A stretch of 64,000 bases of DNA from Pandoraea terrigena (GTDB lineage: Bacteria; Pseudomonadota; Gammaproteobacteria; Burkholderiales; Burkholderiaceae): positions 1-64,000 of the forward strand of contig NZ_CABPRU010000001.1 of assembly GCF_902459705.1 (NCBI RefSeq), read 5' to 3'. Under the pieces are notes generated by a model. That model ran no database searches. It had not been told where the DNA came from and was given only the letters and a program-made list of their open reading frames with translations. Of this stretch, positions 1 through 9,069 are shown piece by piece. The position numbers and the translations under genes are program-made. Each line of letters begins with the position of its first letter. The stretch's first letter is position 1.

Positions 1-106
1 ATCACCGGCACCCCGACTGCGCTCCACTTGAAAGTCGCTCCGTCAGGGTACCGGCAATCTCCGCCAATCCATTGCCCGAGCAAAACCCTCGCGCAGTCGC
101 CGAGCG

Positions 107-122
107 TGTTTCACGTGAAACG
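107..122. promoter_or_regulatory. parS: parS centromere site 1
   Basis: TGTTTCACGTGAAACG matches the widely conserved bacterial parS (TGTTTCACGTGAAACA) at 15 of 16 positions, with the inner 14-base palindrome perfect. ParB loads here and spreads to organise and segregate the origin region. It lies in a direct repeat of about 35 bases shared with site 2 (GCGCAGTC upstream, ACGTT downstream), offset by 98 bases. parAB are not in the window. Confidence 0.93.
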
Positions 123-204
123 TTGTTGGGTCGGATCGCCCCCCTCTTCGATTCATCGCCGTGGTGGCGATTCGCCCGAAAAACCATCGCGCAGTCTTCG
201 GGGG

Positions 205-220
205 TGTTTCACGTGAAACG
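205..220. promoter_or_regulatory. parS: parS centromere site 2
   Basis: A second identical TGTTTCACGTGAAACG lies exactly 98 bases from the first, within the same direct repeat. Two sites in about 115 bases indicate a true ParB-loading locus rather than a chance palindrome. Chromosomal parS sites cluster close to oriC, so this places the window near the origin of the chromosome. Confidence 0.93.
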
Positions 221-547
221 TTATGTGGTTGCTCTCATCTGATCGTCTTGGGAAATGTATCGTCCGCCGTCTATCGCTACGTCGCTCGCAACGACGTTAA
301 TGCCGGCTGGGGCGGGAAGTCGAATGTAGCGGCGGCGGAGATTGGCGGTGCCCGGACGGAGCGACTTGTCGGTCGAGCGCAATCAGGGTGTACCGCCACG
401 CCCCACTGCATGGACGGATGAGCGCACGACACCTGATTGCAAGGACGTGCCGTTTCTGCCTATCCCGTTCCCCTCACCTTCTACGCGAAACGAAAACTGC
501 TCTACGAAATCGAAAGCGGCGGCCGCGTCGCCAGCATTGCAGGCAGA

Positions 548-719
548 TTATCCACATGCATCCGTCTCCCCACGGATTCCATTTCGGGAATTTGCTTTTC
601 TGTGGATAACCTCAAATGTCATTTCCTCGAGATTCTCGAAAATATCGCGGAACCCCTTATTGCGGCGGTGCGCCATAGATTTTGTGTCATCGCAAATATC
701 CACAAGCAACTGTGAATAA
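548..719. other. DnaA-box cluster 1
   Basis: Two perfect DnaA boxes are present: TTATCCACA at 548-556 and its reverse complement TGTGGATAA at 601-609. Two one-mismatch boxes follow: ATATCCACA at 696-704 and TGTGAATAA at 711-719. The stretch is non-coding and sits between the parS sites and the livF terminator. It lacks a marked AT-rich segment, so it could be a DnaA-titration or promoter-control site, or part of a split origin, rather than the unwinding site. Confidence 0.65.
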
Positions 720-817
720 GTGGCTCCGCCAATGTCACCGATGGTGCCCTCTCCCCGTCCAAAGAAATAGGGGGCAGATACCACCGGATGGCCGACATGT
801 GCGAACCCCCGCGCAAC

Positions 818-842
818 AAAAAAGCCCGCCAAACTGGCGGGC
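818..842 (-). terminator. Rho-independent terminator after livF
   Basis: GCCCGCCA at 824-831 pairs with TGGCGGGC at 835-842 across a 3-base loop. On the minus strand it is followed by a run of T (the A run at 818-823). It lies about 40 bases beyond the livF stop and closes the first LIV operon. Confidence 0.9.
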
Positions 843-878
843 CTTCCCGTACGACACGAACCCAGCAGGCAACGCCCG

Positions 879-1625
879 TCAGGCAGCTTTCTTCGCCAAC
901 CCGAGATACGTTTCGATGACCTTGGGATTGCTGGCAAGCTCTTGCGCCGGCCCTTCCAACGCCAGCTCGCCGGTCTCGATCACGTAGCCGTAATCGGCCA
1001 CCTGCAACGCCGCGCGAGCGTTCTGCTCAATCAGCAGCGTAGCAACGCCGGTTTTCCGCAAGTCGCTGATGATATGGAAGATTTCCTTGACGATCAGCGG
1101 CGCCAGCCCCAGGCTCGGCTCGTCGAGCATCAGCAACTGCGGCTTGGCCATCAACGCACGGCCCACGGCGAGCATCTGGCGCTCGCCGCCCGACAGGGTC
1201 CCCGCCTGCTGCCCGCGGCGCTCCTTGAGGCGCGGGAACAGCGCGTACACGACTTCCATTTGGTCCAGGAAGTTCTTCTCCCCCGCCCGCTTGCGGCGGT
1301 AGGCCCCCAGCAGCAGGTTGTCTTCAACGGTCATTGTCGAGAACAACTCGCGCTTTTCCGGCACCAGGCACATCCCGCGTGCCACGCGGGCTTCGATGCC
1401 CAGCGCCGACATCTCGTGACCGAGATAGGCCACGCTCCCACGGCTGGAGCCGTTGTGCGGCAACGCCCCCATGATGGCGTTGAGCATGGACGACTTGCCC
1501 GCACCGTTCGGACCGATCACGGTGACGATCTGGCCCGCCCCTACGCGCAGATGCGCACCATGCACCGCTTCGACTTTGCCGTACGCCACGGCGAGGTCCT
1601 TGACCTCCAGAATCGCGTCTGCCAT
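879..1625 (-). CDS. livF: Branched-chain amino-acid ABC transporter ATP-binding protein LivF
   Basis: Cytoplasmic ATPase that powers a LIV-type (HAAT family) amino-acid importer. The 248-residue product is normal for LivF. It has Walker A GPNGAGKS near residue 38, the signature LSGGERQ near 145 and Walker B LMLDEPSLGLAP just after. I chose the ATG at 1625; a GTG sits directly upstream at 1628 and both share a GGGAGGAG ribosome site. The start overlaps the upstream livM-livG stop (TGATG), showing translational coupling. It is the last gene of a three-gene operon ending at a hairpin terminator. The substrate may be leucine-type amino acids, an amide or a related acid; sequence alone does not tell. 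Confidence 0.93.
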   Translation of the reverse strand: MADAILEVKDLAVAYGKVEAVHGAHLRVGAGQIVTVIGPNGAGKSSMLNAIMGALPHNGSSRGSVAYLGHEMSALGIEARVARGMCLVPEKRELFSTMTVEDNLLLGAYRRKRAGEKNFLDQMEVVYALFPRLKERRGQQAGTLSGGERQMLAVGRALMAKPQLLMLDEPSLGLAPLIVKEIFHIISDLRKTGVATLLIEQNARAALQVADYGYVIETGELALEGPAQELASNPKVIETYLGLAKKAA

Positions 1626-3421
1626 CACTCCACTCCTCCCAGGTACGCCTCGAGCACCGCCGGGTTCTTCTGCACGTCTTCCGGCAGGCCCTCGGCGATC
1701 TTGGTGCCGAACTCCATCACGACGAGGTGATCGGTCAGGTTCATCACGAAGTCCATGTCGTGCTCGACGAGCAGCACGCTCATCCCTTCGTCCTTGAGTT
1801 TCTTGAGCAGATCGCCCAGCGCCTGTTTTTCCTTGTAGCGCAGACCGGCCGCCGGCTCGTCAAGCAACAGCAACGTGGGATCGCAAGCCAATGCCCGTGC
1901 AATTTCCAGGATACGTTGCTGGCCCAGCGCCAGACTACCCGCCTCGTCGTACATGTGCGCCCCGAGACCCACGCGCTCGATCTGCCGCTTGGCTTCGTGC
2001 AGCAGCATCGCTTCTTCCTGACGATCGAGACGCAGCACGCTGGACCACACGCCGCCCTGAGGGCGCCGGCGCAGCCCGTTCTTGTCTCGCAGATAGGCGC
2101 CGATCGCCACGTTCTCGAGCACACTCATCTGTGGCATCAAGCGCACGTGCTGGAACGTCCGGCCAATTCCGCGCTTGACGATCTCGCGCGACGGCAGCCG
2201 ATCGATTCGCTCGCCAAGGAAGGAGATCTCGCCGCGGGTGGCCTGCAAGACACCGGTCACGAGGTTGAAGGTGGTCGATTTGCCCGCGCCGTTCGGCCCG
2301 ATCAGGCCCACGATCTCGCCGGCTTTGACCTGGAACGAGACGTCGTTGACCGCCACGAGACCGCCAAACTCCTTGCGCGCCTTGTCCAGCGTCAGCACCA
2401 CTTCGCCCACCGCCGGCTTCGCGCGATGGCCCAACGCTTCGGCCTGCTCCGGCGCCTTCGCCACACGACGCGCCGGGAAGATCTTGCCCAGGAACGGCCA
2501 CACGCCGTCGCGCGCGTATTGCAGCAGCAACACCAGCAACACCCCGAAGACGATGGTCTCGAAATTGCCGTTCGCTCCCAGCAACATCGGCAGAATGTTC
2601 TGGAGGTAGTCCTTGAGCACGGTCAGGATCGCCGCACCGAGCACCGCACCCCATACATGCGAGACGCCCCCCACCACCGCCATGAACAGGTATTCGATAC
2701 CGTGGTTCAGGTTGAACGGCGTCGGGTTCACCGCGCGTTGCAGATGCGCGTACAACCAGCCCGAAATGGAGGCAAGTACGGCGGCGTACACGAACACCAC
2801 GACTTTCATCCACGCGGTGTTCACCCCCATCGCCTCGGCCATTACGCCACCGCCCTTGAGCGCGCGAATGGCGCGGCCCGGACGCGAATCGAGCAGGTTC
2901 TTGACCGACACCACCGCCAGCACCACCACGATCCAGATCAGGTAGAACATCTGGCGCCCACTCGCCAATTCCATCCCAAACAGGCTGATGGTCGGGATGT
3001 CGTTCAGACCGTCGTACTTGCCCAGGAACTCGAGGTTGCCGAACAGGTAGTACAGTGCCAGACCCCACGCAATGGTGCCCAGCGGCAGGAAGTGGCCGGA
3101 CAGGCGCATGGTGATCGCGCCGATGACGAGTGCCGCCGCCGCCGTGATCACCACACCGACGACCAGGCCGAGCCATGGCGACGCGCCATAGGCGGTCGTC
3201 AGATAGGCGGTCGCGTAGGCGCCCAGGCCGACAAATGCGGCCTGTCCGAACGATGTCATCCCCGCTACGCCCGTGAGCAGCACGAGCCCAATGGCCACAA
3301 TGCTGTACAGGCCAATGTAGTTGAGCAGCGTGACCCAATATTCAGGCAAACGCACGGGGGCAGGCAGCACCGGCAACACGGCCAGTACGACCAGGAAAAT
3401 CAGGAAGTATTTGTTTTTCAT
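1625..3421 (-). CDS. Fused LIV permease-ATPase (LivM-LivG)
   Basis: A single 598-residue chain joins two subunits that are usually separate. Residues 1 to about 320 are a LivM-type permease with many hydrophobic helices and the family stretch [14 protein letters not shown] near 55-70. After a charged linker, about 345-598 form a LivG-type ATPase with Walker [10 protein letters not shown], signature LALGQQR and Walker [13 protein letters not shown]. The chain stays open across the junction, so this is a genuine fusion. It starts 18 bases after livH and overlaps livF. Fusing the domains fixes one ATPase to one permease; LivF would supply the second ATPase and LivH the second permease. Confidence 0.93.
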   Translation of the reverse strand: MKNKYFLIFLVVLAVLPVLPAPVRLPEYWVTLLNYIGLYSIVAIGLVLLTGVAGMTSFGQAAFVGLGAYATAYLTTAYGASPWLGLVVGVVITAAAALVIGAITMRLSGHFLPLGTIAWGLALYYLFGNLEFLGKYDGLNDIPTISLFGMELASGRQMFYLIWIVVVLAVVSVKNLLDSRPGRAIRALKGGGVMAEAMGVNTAWMKVVVFVYAAVLASISGWLYAHLQRAVNPTPFNLNHGIEYLFMAVVGGVSHVWGAVLGAAILTVLKDYLQNILPMLLGANGNFETIVFGVLLVLLLQYARDGVWPFLGKIFPARRVAKAPEQAEALGHRAKPAVGEVVLTLDKARKEFGGLVAVNDVSFQVKAGEIVGLIGPNGAGKSTTFNLVTGVLQATRGEISFLGERIDRLPSREIVKRGIGRTFQHVRLMPQMSVLENVAIGAYLRDKNGLRRRPQGGVWSSVLRLDRQEEAMLLHEAKRQIERVGLGAHMYDEAGSLALGQQRILEIARALACDPTLLLLDEPAAGLRYKEKQALGDLLKKLKDEGMSVLLVEHDMDFVMNLTDHLVVMEFGTKIAEGLPEDVQKNPAVLEAYLGGVE

Positions 3422-3439
3422 TCTGTGGTCCGCCCCGGC

Positions 3440-4495
3440 TTATTCCTCGTCTTCTTCTACGTGCTTGCTGGTCAGCGACAGCCACAGCAGCACGGGAAGG
3501 ATCAGCGTGAAGACGATGACCTCCTTGTACGCACTCGCCCAGAACGACGAGTAAGACTCCAGCAGGCCCACCAGGATGGCGCCCAGCGCCGCGACCGGAT
3601 AGCTCACCAGACCGCCGATGATCGCGCCCACGAAGCCCTTCAGGCCGATCAGGAAGCCCGATTCGTAATAGATCGTCGTGATCGGCGCGATCAGGATGCC
3701 GCACAGCACCCCCAGCACGGCCGCCAGCGTGAACGCCAGGCGCCCCGCCTGCACCGTGCCGATGCCCACGAGCCGCGCCCCGAGCCGGTTCACCGCGGTC
3801 GCACGCAGCGCCTTGCCCGAGAGCGAGCGGTCGAAGTAGAAGTACAACGCCAGGATCATGACGACCGACACGCCCACCACCCACAGGCTCTGGCCGGACA
3901 CCATCACGGAACCGATGTTGAAGTTGGCGTCGGAGAACGCCTGCGTGCGCGAGCCTTCCGCCCCGAACATCACCAGCCCCAGCCCCGTCAGCGCAAAGTG
4001 CACCCCCACCGACACGATCAGCAGCAACAACGTGCTCGCCTCCGCCAGCGGCTGGTATGCGAGACGATAGAGCATCGGCCCCAACGGCACGACGAGCAGC
4101 AGCGTGAGTGCAATCTGCACGAGCATCGGCAGATTCATCGGTGTCAGCGCCCTGACGACGAAGAACGCCGCAATGGGAAACACCAGATACTTGCCCGCCA
4201 GCACCGGCAAAAGGCGGCCCGCCAGCTTGCGACGCTCGCTATGACGCAAGACGCCAGCCGTCTCCACGATGAACGTGCACACGCCCATCGCCACGAGCAG
4301 CCAGCTCGTGAGCGGAAACTTCTGGGTTTGCAGTGCCGCCAGCGTAAGCGCACCGTACGACACGAACTCGCCCTGCGGAATGAAGATGACGCGGGTGACG
4401 GAGAACACCAGCACAAGCGCCAATGCCAGCAAGGCATAAATCGCACCCGTGGTGATGCCGTCCTGCGCCAGGATGGCTGCAATCGAAAGATCCAT
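3440..4495 (-). CDS. livH: Branched-chain amino-acid ABC transporter permease LivH
   Basis: Inner-membrane permease, first gene of the LIV operon (livH, livM-livG, livF). The 351 residues are about 50 more than a typical LivH; extra sequence lies at about 65-115, holding a charged patch followed by another hydrophobic helix. Family features include the N-terminal GAIYALLALALVLVFSVTRV, an IPQGEFV segment matching the usual NFAHG region, and the C-terminal GLKGFVGAIIGG loop. A GAGAGGAG ribosome site precedes the ATG. The protein ends in an acidic tail (HVEEDEE). Confidence 0.92.
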   Translation of the reverse strand: MDLSIAAILAQDGITTGAIYALLALALVLVFSVTRVIFIPQGEFVSYGALTLAALQTQKFPLTSWLLVAMGVCTFIVETAGVLRHSERRKLAGRLLPVLAGKYLVFPIAAFFVVRALTPMNLPMLVQIALTLLLVVPLGPMLYRLAYQPLAEASTLLLLIVSVGVHFALTGLGLVMFGAEGSRTQAFSDANFNIGSVMVSGQSLWVVGVSVVMILALYFYFDRSLSGKALRATAVNRLGARLVGIGTVQAGRLAFTLAAVLGVLCGILIAPITTIYYESGFLIGLKGFVGAIIGGLVSYPVAALGAILVGLLESYSSFWASAYKEVIVFTLILPVLLWLSLTSKHVEEDEE

Positions 4496-4637
4496 GCTCC
4501 TCTCACTTCGTTTGAGTACTTCTTGAACCGGCTGGCGAGACAGCCGGTGTGATGCACGGCGCAGCGCGCTGCCACCCCGTTCCCCTTCGCTTCGATAACC
4601 CCCCGCAATTCCCGTGCGGCAGCGTTAAGAATTATGA

Positions 4638-4665
4638 ATTGTATAAATGATTATGCATTGGTAAA
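4638..4665 (-). promoter_or_regulatory. Candidate promoter of the livH operon
   Basis: On the minus strand TTTACC (4660-4665) and TACAAT (4638-4643) are separated by 16 bases, close to sigma-70 -35 and -10 elements. They lie in an AT-rich patch between livH and the MarR gene, about 140 bases upstream of livH. A MarR operator could overlap here, but I see no clean palindrome. Confidence 0.5.
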
Positions 4666-4686
4666 ACCCGGGCGACTACTGAGACG

Positions 4687-5187
4687 TCATTCGCCTGCCT
4701 TTCGGCGGCGCCGCGGCTTGGCCGGCAAGGACGGCGCATCGGCCAGTACCTCCGGCGGCAGCGCTTCGCGCACGATATCGAGCAGCCGGTAGATCTCGGC
4801 CAGCGTGTCGTGCCCGACCTTGTCTTCCAGATAGCGGTAGCGCGCCTCGACCAACGGACCGAACTTCTTGCACAGCGCGCGGCTCGATGGCGTGAGCGAC
4901 ACCATCACGCGGCGCTGATCGACAGCCACCCGGCGGCGCATGATGAGGCCGGCCACCTCCATCCGTTCAAGCATGCCGGACAGGCTCGGACTGAGAATGC
5001 AGCACTCCCGCGCGACCTGCCCGATTTCCATTTCCCCGGATTCGCTATCATTGATGGCCCGTATGACACGCCATTGCTGCTCAGTGATGTCGTACCGATT
5101 GAGCAACGGCCGGAACAGGCCCATCACCGCTTCACGCGTCTGTAACAGGACCAGGGATAGGTTGCGGTGTTCGAATTCACCCGTCAT
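4687..5187 (-). CDS. MarR-family regulator, HpaR-like
   Basis: A 166-residue winged-helix repressor. The start of the domain (NLSLVLLQTREAVMGLFRPL, then YDITEQQWRVIRAI) closely follows HpaR-type regulators, which respond to aromatic acids. The recognition region is LSPSLSGMLERMEVAGLI and the wing follows at RRRVAVDQRR. The tail is proline-rich and very basic (PAKPRRRRKAGE). I chose the ATG at 5187; a TTG 60 bases upstream would add residues unlike the family. It lies immediately upstream of the LIV operon on the same strand, so it is a reasonable candidate to control it, but the ligand is unknown. Confidence 0.85.
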   Translation of the reverse strand: MTGEFEHRNLSLVLLQTREAVMGLFRPLLNRYDITEQQWRVIRAINDSESGEMEIGQVARECCILSPSLSGMLERMEVAGLIMRRRVAVDQRRVMVSLTPSSRALCKKFGPLVEARYRYLEDKVGHDTLAEIYRLLDIVREALPPEVLADAPSLPAKPRRRRKAGE

Positions 5188-5319
5188 GGATTTACGCTCG
5201 AAAGGATCGACCGGCCAGCCCCCGCGGCGGCGATCAGGTTGGGACAATGCGGCCTCTCAGGTACCGCCCGCAAATGCATGTCCTGCCGTCTCTTCGCGAA
5301 GCGCGAAACTACCACGCTC

Positions 5320-5346
5320 AAAAAAAACGGGCGCGAACGCCCGTTC
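5320..5346 (-). terminator. Rho-independent terminator after the LIV binding-protein gene
   Basis: ACGGGCG (5327-5333) pairs with CGCCCGT (5338-5344) around a CGAA tetraloop. Eight A residues on the plus strand give the T run on the minus strand. It lies about 100 bases beyond the binding-protein stop, separating it from the MarR gene. Confidence 0.88.
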
Positions 5347-5442
5347 TTCCGGCCCGGTCGGTCCAACCGGGCGCAGATACCGCAGATCCATCGGAGGTGA
5401 CAGCGGGGCATGCCTGCGTGCTATAGGCAGCCCCGGCGCACA

Positions 5443-6588
5443 TCAGTTCGCCAATTTCCACTTGCCGTTGACGATTTCCACCATCACGCGCGAACGCTGG
5501 TCCAGACCGTTGTGGTCCTTCGCGCTCATATTGAAGATACCGGCGGTACCGGGCATGTCCTTGACGTTCTCCAGTGCCTCGCGCAATGCGGCACGGAATT
5601 CGGCCGTGCCCGGCTTGGCCTTCTTCAGCGCGACCGGAATGGCGTGCTGCAGCAGCAAACCGGCGTCCCAGGCGTGACCACCGAAGGTCGAGATCGAACC
5701 CGCACCGTAGGCCTTCTCATAAACGGCCTTGTAGGCGGCAGCCGACTTCTTCACCGGATTGTCGGCGGGCAGTTGATCGACGACGAGCAGCGGGCCGGCA
5801 GGCAAGTACGTGCCCTCGCAGTCCTTGCCGCAAACGCGCAGGAAGTCGTTGTTGGCCACCCCGTGGGTCTGATACAGCTTGCCCTTGTAGCCGCGCTCCT
5901 TGAGCGTACGTTGCGGCAGCGCAGCCGGCGTGCCCGAACCGGCGATCAGTACGGCATCCGGGTTCGCCGCCATGATCTTGAGCGCCTGGCCCGTCACCGA
6001 GGTGTCGGCACGATTGAAACGCTCATTGGCCACGATCTTGACCTTTTTCAGATCGGCCGCCTTCTGGAACTCCCGGTACCAGCCCTCGCCGTAAGCGTCC
6101 GAGAAGCCGATGAAGGCGACCGTCTTCACGCCGTTGTCGGCCATGTGCTTGGCGATGGCGGTGGCCATCAGGATGTCGTTCTGCGGCGTCTTGAACGACC
6201 AGGCACGCTTGGCATCCACCGGTTCGACGATGGCAGCGCCCGCCGCCATCGAGATCATCGGGGTATGCGTCTCCGCGGCCACATCGACCATCGCCAGGGA
6301 GTTCGGCGTGACCGTCGAGCCGAGCACGGCGTCAACGTGATCTTCGCTGATCAGCTTGCGCATGTTCTTGACAGCGGTCGTCGTGTCGGTCGCGTCGTCG
6401 AGCAGGATGTACTGCACCGACTGACCCGCAATCGTCTTCGGCAACAGCGAAATGGTGTTCTTCTCGGGAATGCCCAGCGAAGCCGCCGGACCGGTCGCCG
6501 ATAGCGACACGCCAATCTTCACCTGGGCGCTCGCCAGGCCCGTGGCCAGCATCATCGCCGACGCCACGCACAGCAACTTCAGTTTCAT
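5443..6588 (-). CDS. LIV-type ABC transporter substrate-binding protein
   Basis: Periplasmic binding protein of the Leu/Ile/Val-binding (type I fold) family, 381 residues. It opens with a signal peptide (MKLKLLCVASAMMLATGLAS, then AQ) followed by VKIGVSLSATGPAASLGIPE, the usual first strand of LivJ-like proteins. The open frame extends 59 codons upstream, but the signal peptide and a GGAGA ribosome site fix the ATG at 6588. It has its own terminator and is separated from the LIV operon by the MarR gene, so it probably feeds that importer. Two cysteines (in RVCGKDCEG) could form a disulfide. The substrate cannot be read from sequence. Confidence 0.92.
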   Translation of the reverse strand: MKLKLLCVASAMMLATGLASAQVKIGVSLSATGPAASLGIPEKNTISLLPKTIAGQSVQYILLDDATDTTTAVKNMRKLISEDHVDAVLGSTVTPNSLAMVDVAAETHTPMISMAAGAAIVEPVDAKRAWSFKTPQNDILMATAIAKHMADNGVKTVAFIGFSDAYGEGWYREFQKAADLKKVKIVANERFNRADTSVTGQALKIMAANPDAVLIAGSGTPAALPQRTLKERGYKGKLYQTHGVANNDFLRVCGKDCEGTYLPAGPLLVVDQLPADNPVKKSAAAYKAVYEKAYGAGSISTFGGHAWDAGLLLQHAIPVALKKAKPGTAEFRAALREALENVKDMPGTAGIFNMSAKDHNGLDQRSRVMVEIVNGKWKLAN

Positions 6589-6818
6589 TTGGGTCTCCTC
6601 ACAAAAATGTTGAATTCGTTGTTCTGACCATTGCTCAACTCTTTGGCCCGACATTAACCGACCGCGCAGTCGGCAAATTGTCGCCCATCTTACGGGCACC
6701 GGCGCCTTCTCGTAAAGTGCGGTTTCCCCACCTGTGGCTTCGATCCCAACGGACCACCCCCACACAGCGCCTTGGCGTCGCCTTCAGCCGCGAGCGCGTT
6801 CCCCTGCCCGGGCGCTCG

Positions 6819-7601
6819 TCAGCCGCGCAAAAACGCGTCATAGCCGGTCTTCACGATCAGCACGGCGAGCACACCCAGGAACATCCGTCGCACGAAACCG
6901 ACGCCATACGTGAGGGCAAGCCGGCTGCCGACCTGGCTGCCCAGCACGTTCATGACCGCCATGCCCAGCCCCACCTGCCACGCGACGTGCCCTCCCATGC
7001 CGAACAGCCATAGCGCGGCCAGGTTGGTCGCCACGTTCACGATTTTCGCCGATGCCGAGGCGTTGACGAAGTCCTGCCCGAACCACCGGACAAACACGAA
7101 GACAAGGAAGCTGCCCGTGCCGGGGCCGAAGAAACCATCGTAGAAGCCGATGGCACCGCCCACGCCAATGGCCATGAGGGTCACCCCTGCCCCGCCCCTC
7201 ACAGGGGCGTGAACGGTCCCGAAATCCTTTTTGCGCAGTGTGTAGATGGCCACGCCCGCCAGCACGAACGGCAGCAGCTTGCGAAGCACGTCGGCCGGCA
7301 TGTAGGTGACGGCATATGCGCCGCAAAACGAAAACACGAAGGCAGCAACGGTCGCCGGCAGCAGAATGGTCCAGCGCAGCCGAATGCCGCGTGCGTAGCG
7401 CAGCGCGGCCGACGCCGTGCCCCAGATGCCGGCCAACTTGTTGGTGCCGAACAGCAAGGGCGGCGACGCGTTCGGGAAGACAGCGAAAAGCGTCGGCACG
7501 GAGATCAGCCCGCCGCCCCCGACCACTGCGTCGACCAGGCCAGCCAGGAACGCCCCGCCCGCGAGCATCAGCAAATCGGTCAACGTCCAGCTCGTCAACA
7601 T
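6819..7601 (-). CDS. TSUP-family transporter (TauE/SafE, DUF81)
   Basis: A 260-residue polytopic inner-membrane protein of the TSUP family, which exports or imports sulfite, sulfoacetate and other small organosulfur or carboxylic anions. The family hallmark GLVDAVVGGGGLISVPTL is at about 21-38, the related second-half motif GFYDGFFGPGTGSFL at about 151-165, and about eight hydrophobic helices are apparent. It stands alone between two LIV transporter groups with no sulfur-metabolism neighbours, so its substrate is open. Confidence 0.9.
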   Translation of the reverse strand: MLTSWTLTDLLMLAGGAFLAGLVDAVVGGGGLISVPTLFAVFPNASPPLLFGTNKLAGIWGTASAALRYARGIRLRWTILLPATVAAFVFSFCGAYAVTYMPADVLRKLLPFVLAGVAIYTLRKKDFGTVHAPVRGGAGVTLMAIGVGGAIGFYDGFFGPGTGSFLVFVFVRWFGQDFVNASASAKIVNVATNLAALWLFGMGGHVAWQVGLGMAVMNVLGSQVGSRLALTYGVGFVRRMFLGVLAVLIVKTGYDAFLRG

Positions 7602-8050
7602 TCCGTCCCCTTGTCGGCGATCAGGCGTTCAGGTGTTTGGGGGGGACGTGCACCGGTCGGCAGGGTGAAATTCCCGGCCAGGGCGCGTGAAAGTGCGGAA
7701 TACGGGGACGTGACGGTGGCAAGACATGCGACCCGCATTGTCAGACGGCAAGAATCGGGCATCGGCGGGGCATCGGCGGATGACGGCCTCGCGCAACGGC
7801 GAAGCCCAATATAAAAAGCGCTGTTGGAGTTTTCTCCAACAGCGCTTCCTTTTGGCGGTGCGCGTTTTCGCGCTTATTGTCTCCTCGATCCTCGCCCCTA
7901 TATCCTGCCGTGACGCGAACTGTAGGAGAGAATAAAGGAGCCCCCGATGCACCACAAGTCAGCATTTACCCCTACGAATTAGGCATTTTCCGACATGCGT
8001 GCGCCAGGGTGATGTACGGGCGCCCCAGGCCGGTGCACCCGCACACCCCG
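7602..8050. other. Non-coding interval with an isolated strong hairpin
   Basis: About 450 bases between the TSUP gene start and the end of the second livM. No convincing gene was found. The only strong structure is the hairpin at 7816-7847, annotated separately. The TSUP promoter should lie at its left end, but I could not pick a clear -35/-10 pair. Confidence 0.6.
7816..7850. terminator. Long perfect hairpin, likely bidirectional terminator
   Basis: AAGCGCTGTTGGAG (7816-7829) pairs perfectly with CTCCAACAGCGCTT (7834-7847) around a TTTT loop, a 14-base stem. It has A residues on one side and pyrimidine-rich CCTTTT on the other. It is about 200 bases beyond the livM stop, so it probably ends the second LIV transcript, leaving an unusually long 3' untranslated region that could also yield a small RNA. 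Confidence 0.75.
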
Positions 8051-9058
8051 TCAAGAAGGTTGCGCCGTCGTGCGCGTGGTACGGAATAGCCGGCTTCGCG
8101 CCACCAGTTCGCCCACCAGTCCGCGCCGGAAGGACAGCACGCAGATGATGAAAATCGCACCGATGACGATCGTCACCGACTCGCCGAGCGTCTGGAACCA
8201 GGTCACCCCCGTGGCCGTCGCGAGCCAGTCGCCGATGTCGCCGAGCTTGTTCTCGAGCACGACGATGATCACAGCACCGACCACCGGCCCGAACATCGTA
8301 CCGAGCCCGCCCACGAGCGTCATCAGGATGACCATGCCCGACATCGTCCAGTGCACGTCGGTCAGCGTCTCGAAGCCGAGCACTAACGTCTTGGTCGAAC
8401 CGGCCAGTGCGGCGAGCGTGGCCGACAGTACGAACGCCATCAGCTTGAAGCGATCGACGTCGTAGCCAAGCGAAATCGCGCGCGGCTCGTTCTCCTTGAT
8501 CGCTTTGAGCACCTGACCGAACGGCGAATGCACGATACGCATGATGAGCAGGAAGCCCAGCGCGCAAATGGCCAGCACCACGTAGTACAGCGTGAGGTCG
8601 GAATCGAGCGGCAACATGCCGAAGAGACTACCTCGCGGCACGCCTTGCAGGCCGTCCTCCCCTCCGGTAAACGGGGCTTGCAGGCACAAGAAGTACAGCA
8701 TTTGCGCCAAAGCCAGCGTAATCATCGCGAAGTAGATGCCCTGGCGCCGGATCGCCAGCAAACCGATGACCAGGCCCAGCACCGCGCCGGCCGCCACGCC
8801 CGCGAGAATGCCGACTTCCGGCGTGAATCCCAGATTGCGCACCACATAGCCTGTCACGTAGCCCGCGCTGCCGAAGAACGCCGCATGACCGAACGACAGC
8901 AGTCCCGTAAAGCCCAGCAGCAGGTTGAAGGCACAGGCGAACAGTGCGAAGCACAGCACCTTCATGATGAACACCGGATACGCGCCGGCGAACGGCGCGG
9001 CGATCAGCGCAAGCAGCAGAAGGGAATAAAGCACCCGTTGTTGCGTCTCTTGTTGCAT
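8051..9058 (-). CDS. livM: Branched-chain amino-acid ABC transporter permease LivM (second system)
   Basis: A 335-residue inner-membrane permease with the LivM core LGFTGLLSFGHAAFFGSAGY near 45-65 and the conserved cytoplasmic coupling segment VLKAIKENEPRAISLGYDV near 200. It is the last gene of the five-gene second LIV operon. I chose ATG 9058, preceded by GAGGGG; a GTG at 9073 overlaps the livH stop (GTGA) and would add five residues. It is unfused, unlike the LivM half of the first system. Confidence 0.93.
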   Translation of the reverse strand: MQQETQQRVLYSLLLLALIAAPFAGAYPVFIMKVLCFALFACAFNLLLGFTGLLSFGHAAFFGSAGYVTGYVVRNLGFTPEVGILAGVAAGAVLGLVIGLLAIRRQGIYFAMITLALAQMLYFLCLQAPFTGGEDGLQGVPRGSLFGMLPLDSDLTLYYVVLAICALGFLLIMRIVHSPFGQVLKAIKENEPRAISLGYDVDRFKLMAFVLSATLAALAGSTKTLVLGFETLTDVHWTMSGMVILMTLVGGLGTMFGPVVGAVIIVVLENKLGDIGDWLATATGVTWFQTLGESVTIVIGAIFIICVLSFRRGLVGELVARSRLFRTTRTTAQPS

Positions 9059-9069
9059 GATTCTGCCCC

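Larger units (their letters stand above)
3..396. repeat. Imperfect inverted repeat flanking the parS pair
   Basis: The reverse complement of about 3-65 aligns well with about 334-396. Shared blocks include GGCGGAGATTG, GACGGAGCGACTT and GAGCGCA, interrupted by scattered mismatches and one divergent 7-8 base patch. The arms enclose roughly 270 bases that contain both parS sites. No transposase or open frame is associated. It may be a diverged palindromic duplication inside a partition region; its origin is unknown. Confidence 0.6.

Noticed and set aside
1727-4552. A 941-codon open frame on the plus strand opposite the LIV operon
   Set aside because: High-GC DNA leaves long antisense frames open. 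It lies across three well-conserved minus-strand genes and its protein is a low-complexity His/Arg/Gln-rich sequence.
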